Positions 11,810 through 13,491 of a stretch of 13,491 bases of DNA are shown here, piece after piece; position 1 is the first letter of the stretch, and each line of letters opens with the position of its first letter. The notes beneath the pieces were generated by a model that saw only the letters and a list, made by a program, of their open reading frames with translations, made no database searches and had not been told where the DNA came from. The stretch spans positions 1-13,491 of the forward strand of contig DILZ01000125.1 in the NCBI GenBank assembly GCA_002425305.1, read 5' to 3'. Source of the DNA: Ruminococcaceae bacterium UBA5579. Lineage in GTDB: Bacteria; Bacillota; Clostridia; Oscillospirales; Ruminococcaceae. The position numbers and the translations under genes were made by a program.

Positions 11810-12895
11810 ATGAAAAAACAGAAACTCAACAATCTTTTGACCTTGAGCGGTACGGCGGTTCTGAGCGTCATAATGGCGGTACTGATGACGGCGGGCGCGC
11901 TTGACGGGAACAATATGCTTAAAGGTATGCTGATACCTATCGGCATACATATAATCTGGGCGCTGTCGCTGAATTTGACGGTCGGCGTTCTGGGCGAGCT
12001 GTCACTGGGACACGCCGGCTTTATGTGCGTCGGTGCGATATTCGGCGGCACGATATCGCAAATTGTTCAGATAAACGCGGCGGGCTGCCCGTCCGGGCTT
12101 AGGCTGGTTATCGCGCTTGTCTGCTCCGGAATAGCAGCGGCGGTTTTCGGTATACTTATCGGCATACCCGTTATGCGTCTGCACGGCGACTATCTGGCGA
12201 TAGTAACGCTGGGCTTCGGGGAGATAATGAAATCGCTCGCCAACAACATTTACCTCACTTCCGACATAAACGGTCTGCATTTCGGATTTACAAAACCGCC
12301 CGAAAACATTGATGCAGCAAGCGCGAAACAGATATTGAAAGGCTCTATCGGAATGCAGGCACCGCAGGATACAAACATTTGGTGGGTCGTGGCATTGCTG
12401 ATCATAACGCTCTTTATTATGATGACGTTTATGAACTCCAAATCCGGACGCGCTTGTATGGCGGTGCGCGACAACTACATTGCGGCGCAGTCGGTGGGTA
12501 TCAACGTAACGAAGTTCAGACTTATGGCGTTTACCATTTCCGCGGCAATAGCGGGCGTCGGCGGCGCTTTGTACGCACACTCCGTTCCGATGATAGCTTT
12601 CGGTAAATTTGATTACAACTTCTCAATTCTTATACTCGTGTTTGTGGTTCTGGGCGGTCTCGGAAGTATGCGCGGCTCTATCATTGCTACTGTCATTCTC
12701 TACGCGCTTCCGGAAATGCTGCGCAAGGTAAATCAGAATATCGTAAACGCACGTATGCTGATATACGCGATAATTCTCATCTTCCTTATGCTGTGGAAGA
12801 ACGCGCCGTTCTTTATAAGCCTGCGCGAGAAGATCAAGGCGAAGCTCAAAAAGGATAAGGCGGCAGACGTTACTTCGGGAGGTGCTGAGGTATGA
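11810..12895 (+). CDS. livM: Branched-chain amino acid ABC transporter permease LivM
   Basis: 361 residues, the second permease subunit. Motifs include NLTVGVLGELSLGHAGFMCV, the IPVMRLHGDYLAIVTLGFGE segment, the coupling helix region AVRDNYIAAQSVGINVTKFR and the C-terminal LGGLGSMRGSIIA. About nine membrane segments are apparent, and the last residues are basic and cytoplasmic (REKIKAKLKKDKA). An insertion at about 160-185 (KPPENIDAASAKQIL) lies in an outside loop. The start has AAGGCGG at 11799-11805, overlapping the livH stop by two bases. The stop overlaps the livG start (ATGA at 12892-12895), so translation is probably coupled. Confidence 0.93.
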   Translation: MKKQKLNNLLTLSGTAVLSVIMAVLMTAGALDGNNMLKGMLIPIGIHIIWALSLNLTVGVLGELSLGHAGFMCVGAIFGGTISQIVQINAAGCPSGLRLVIALVCSGIAAAVFGILIGIPVMRLHGDYLAIVTLGFGEIMKSLANNIYLTSDINGLHFGFTKPPENIDAASAKQILKGSIGMQAPQDTNIWWVVALLIITLFIMMTFMNSKSGRACMAVRDNYIAAQSVGINVTKFRLMAFTISAAIAGVGGALYAHSVPMIAFGKFDYNFSILILVFVVLGGLGSMRGSIIATVILYALPEMLRKVNQNIVNARMLIYAIILIFLMLWKNAPFFISLREKIKAKLKKDKAADVTSGGAEV

Positions 12896-13491
12896 CAGAT
12901 ATTTCAAAAAATGTCGAAAACACCGAAAACACGCCCGAAGCGGCGGTTGAAAGCAGCGTTATGCTTGAGGTCAAGGAGCTGTCGATACAGTTCGGCGGAC
13001 TAAGAGCGGTCGACGGGCTGAATTTGCGCGTAAATAAGCATCAGCTCTACGGACTGATAGGTCCGAACGGCGCGGGAAAGACCACGGTGTTCAATATGTT
13101 GACGGGCGTTTACAAGCCCACTACGGGCGCGATATTCCTTGACGGCGCGAACATCACGGGAAAATCTCCGGTGGAGATAAACAAAAGCGGCATTGCGAGA
13201 ACGTTCCAGAACATTCGTCTGTTCAAGGGAATGAGCGTGCTTGACAATGTAAAGGTCGGTATGCAGAACCAAACGAAATATACGACAATAGAAGGCATAC
13301 TGCGGCTTCCCCGCTACTTTAAAGAAGAAAAGCTGATGAACGAAAAAGCTATAGAGCTTCTTAAGGTGTTCGATCTTGACGGCGAAAAGGACGCGCTTTC
13401 GCAAAACCTGCCCTACGGCAAACAGCGCAAGCTGGAGATAGCGCGGGCGCTCGCCACGAACCCCAAGCTGCTTTTGCTCGACGAGCCTGCG
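12892..13491 (+). CDS. livG: Branched-chain amino acid ABC transporter ATP-binding protein LivG (partial, 3' end cut)
   Basis: The first 200 codons are present and open to the window end. Walker A GPNGAGKTT is at 57-65, the Q-loop FQN near 107, the LivG-type signature LPYGKQRKLEIARALA near 177-192, and Walker B KLLLLDEPA at the very end. This is the ATPase that, with LivF, powers uptake through LivH/LivM on the inner membrane face. The start overlaps the livM stop by 4 bases and has GGAGGTG 7 nt upstream, giving an acidic, Asn/Glu-rich N-terminal extension of about 23 residues ahead of the usual start of the domain at MLEVKELSIQFGG. ATG 12961 would give the standard length but lacks a ribosome site. 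livF is expected just beyond the window. Confidence 0.93.
   Translation, partial: MTDISKNVENTENTPEAAVESSVMLEVKELSIQFGGLRAVDGLNLRVNKHQLYGLIGPNGAGKTTVFNMLTGVYKPTTGAIFLDGANITGKSPVEINKSGIARTFQNIRLFKGMSVLDNVKVGMQNQTKYTTIEGILRLPRYFKEEKLMNEKAIELLKVFDLDGEKDALSQNLPYGKQRKLEIARALATNPKLLLLDEPA

Noticed and set aside
1-13491. CRISPR array, prophage, toxin-antitoxin pair or restriction system
   Set aside because: No regularly spaced direct repeats, cas, phage structural, integrase or methyltransferase sequence is present in any frame I could read.

Overview
The window looks like chromosomal DNA from an anaerobic Gram-positive bacterium of the class Clostridia, most likely a gut Oscillospiraceae/Ruminococcus-like organism. 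The basis is the gene set: a SigH-like sigma factor, a DivIVA-type coiled-coil protein, an IreB-family protein, an oxygen-sensitive class I (Fe-S) fumarase subunit, BspA-type leucine-rich repeats and a lipoprotein-anchored ABC transporter. Strong AAGGAGG-type ribosome sites and TTGACA-N17-TATAAT promoters fit. I could not run a database search, so the taxonomy is inference.

Left part (1-1395): hairpins at the edge, then a MarR-type repressor gene (224-640) with a consensus promoter whose -10 box abuts a perfect 14-bp palindrome, TGTAGC-N2-GCTACA. The same palindrome recurs at 685-698, ahead of the next gene. That gene (785-1330) is open for 181 codons except for one in-frame TAG at 977-979, and a strong terminator follows its second stop.

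Middle part, minus strand (1404-8569): two tandem paralogous genes (1495-3033 and 3241-4965), each fusing an ECF-type sigma factor to one membrane helix and an outside BspA-like repeat domain. Sigma and membrane parts are nearly identical and the outside parts differ. Both carry an internal AAGGAGG ribosome site and ATG exactly at the sigma/membrane junction. Upstream lies a SigH-like sigma gene, a degenerate tRNA-like element and a zinc-ribbon gene, apparently one transcript. Then come a fumarase beta subunit without its alpha partner and a DivIVA-like protein with 11-residue repeats and repeated short motifs in an acidic tail.

Right part, plus strand (8702-13491): ireB with a structured 184-nt leader, then a branched-chain amino acid ABC transporter operon: substrate-binding lipoprotein (livJ/livK type), permeases livH and livM, and the first 200 codons of the ATPase livG, cut by the window end. 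A 178-bp spacer with mutually exclusive hairpins separates the binding protein gene from the permeases.

Most worth following up are the sigma-membrane-sensor fusions with conserved internal starts, the amber-interrupted gene under a probable MarR operator, and the tRNA-like element with intact stems but non-canonical loops.
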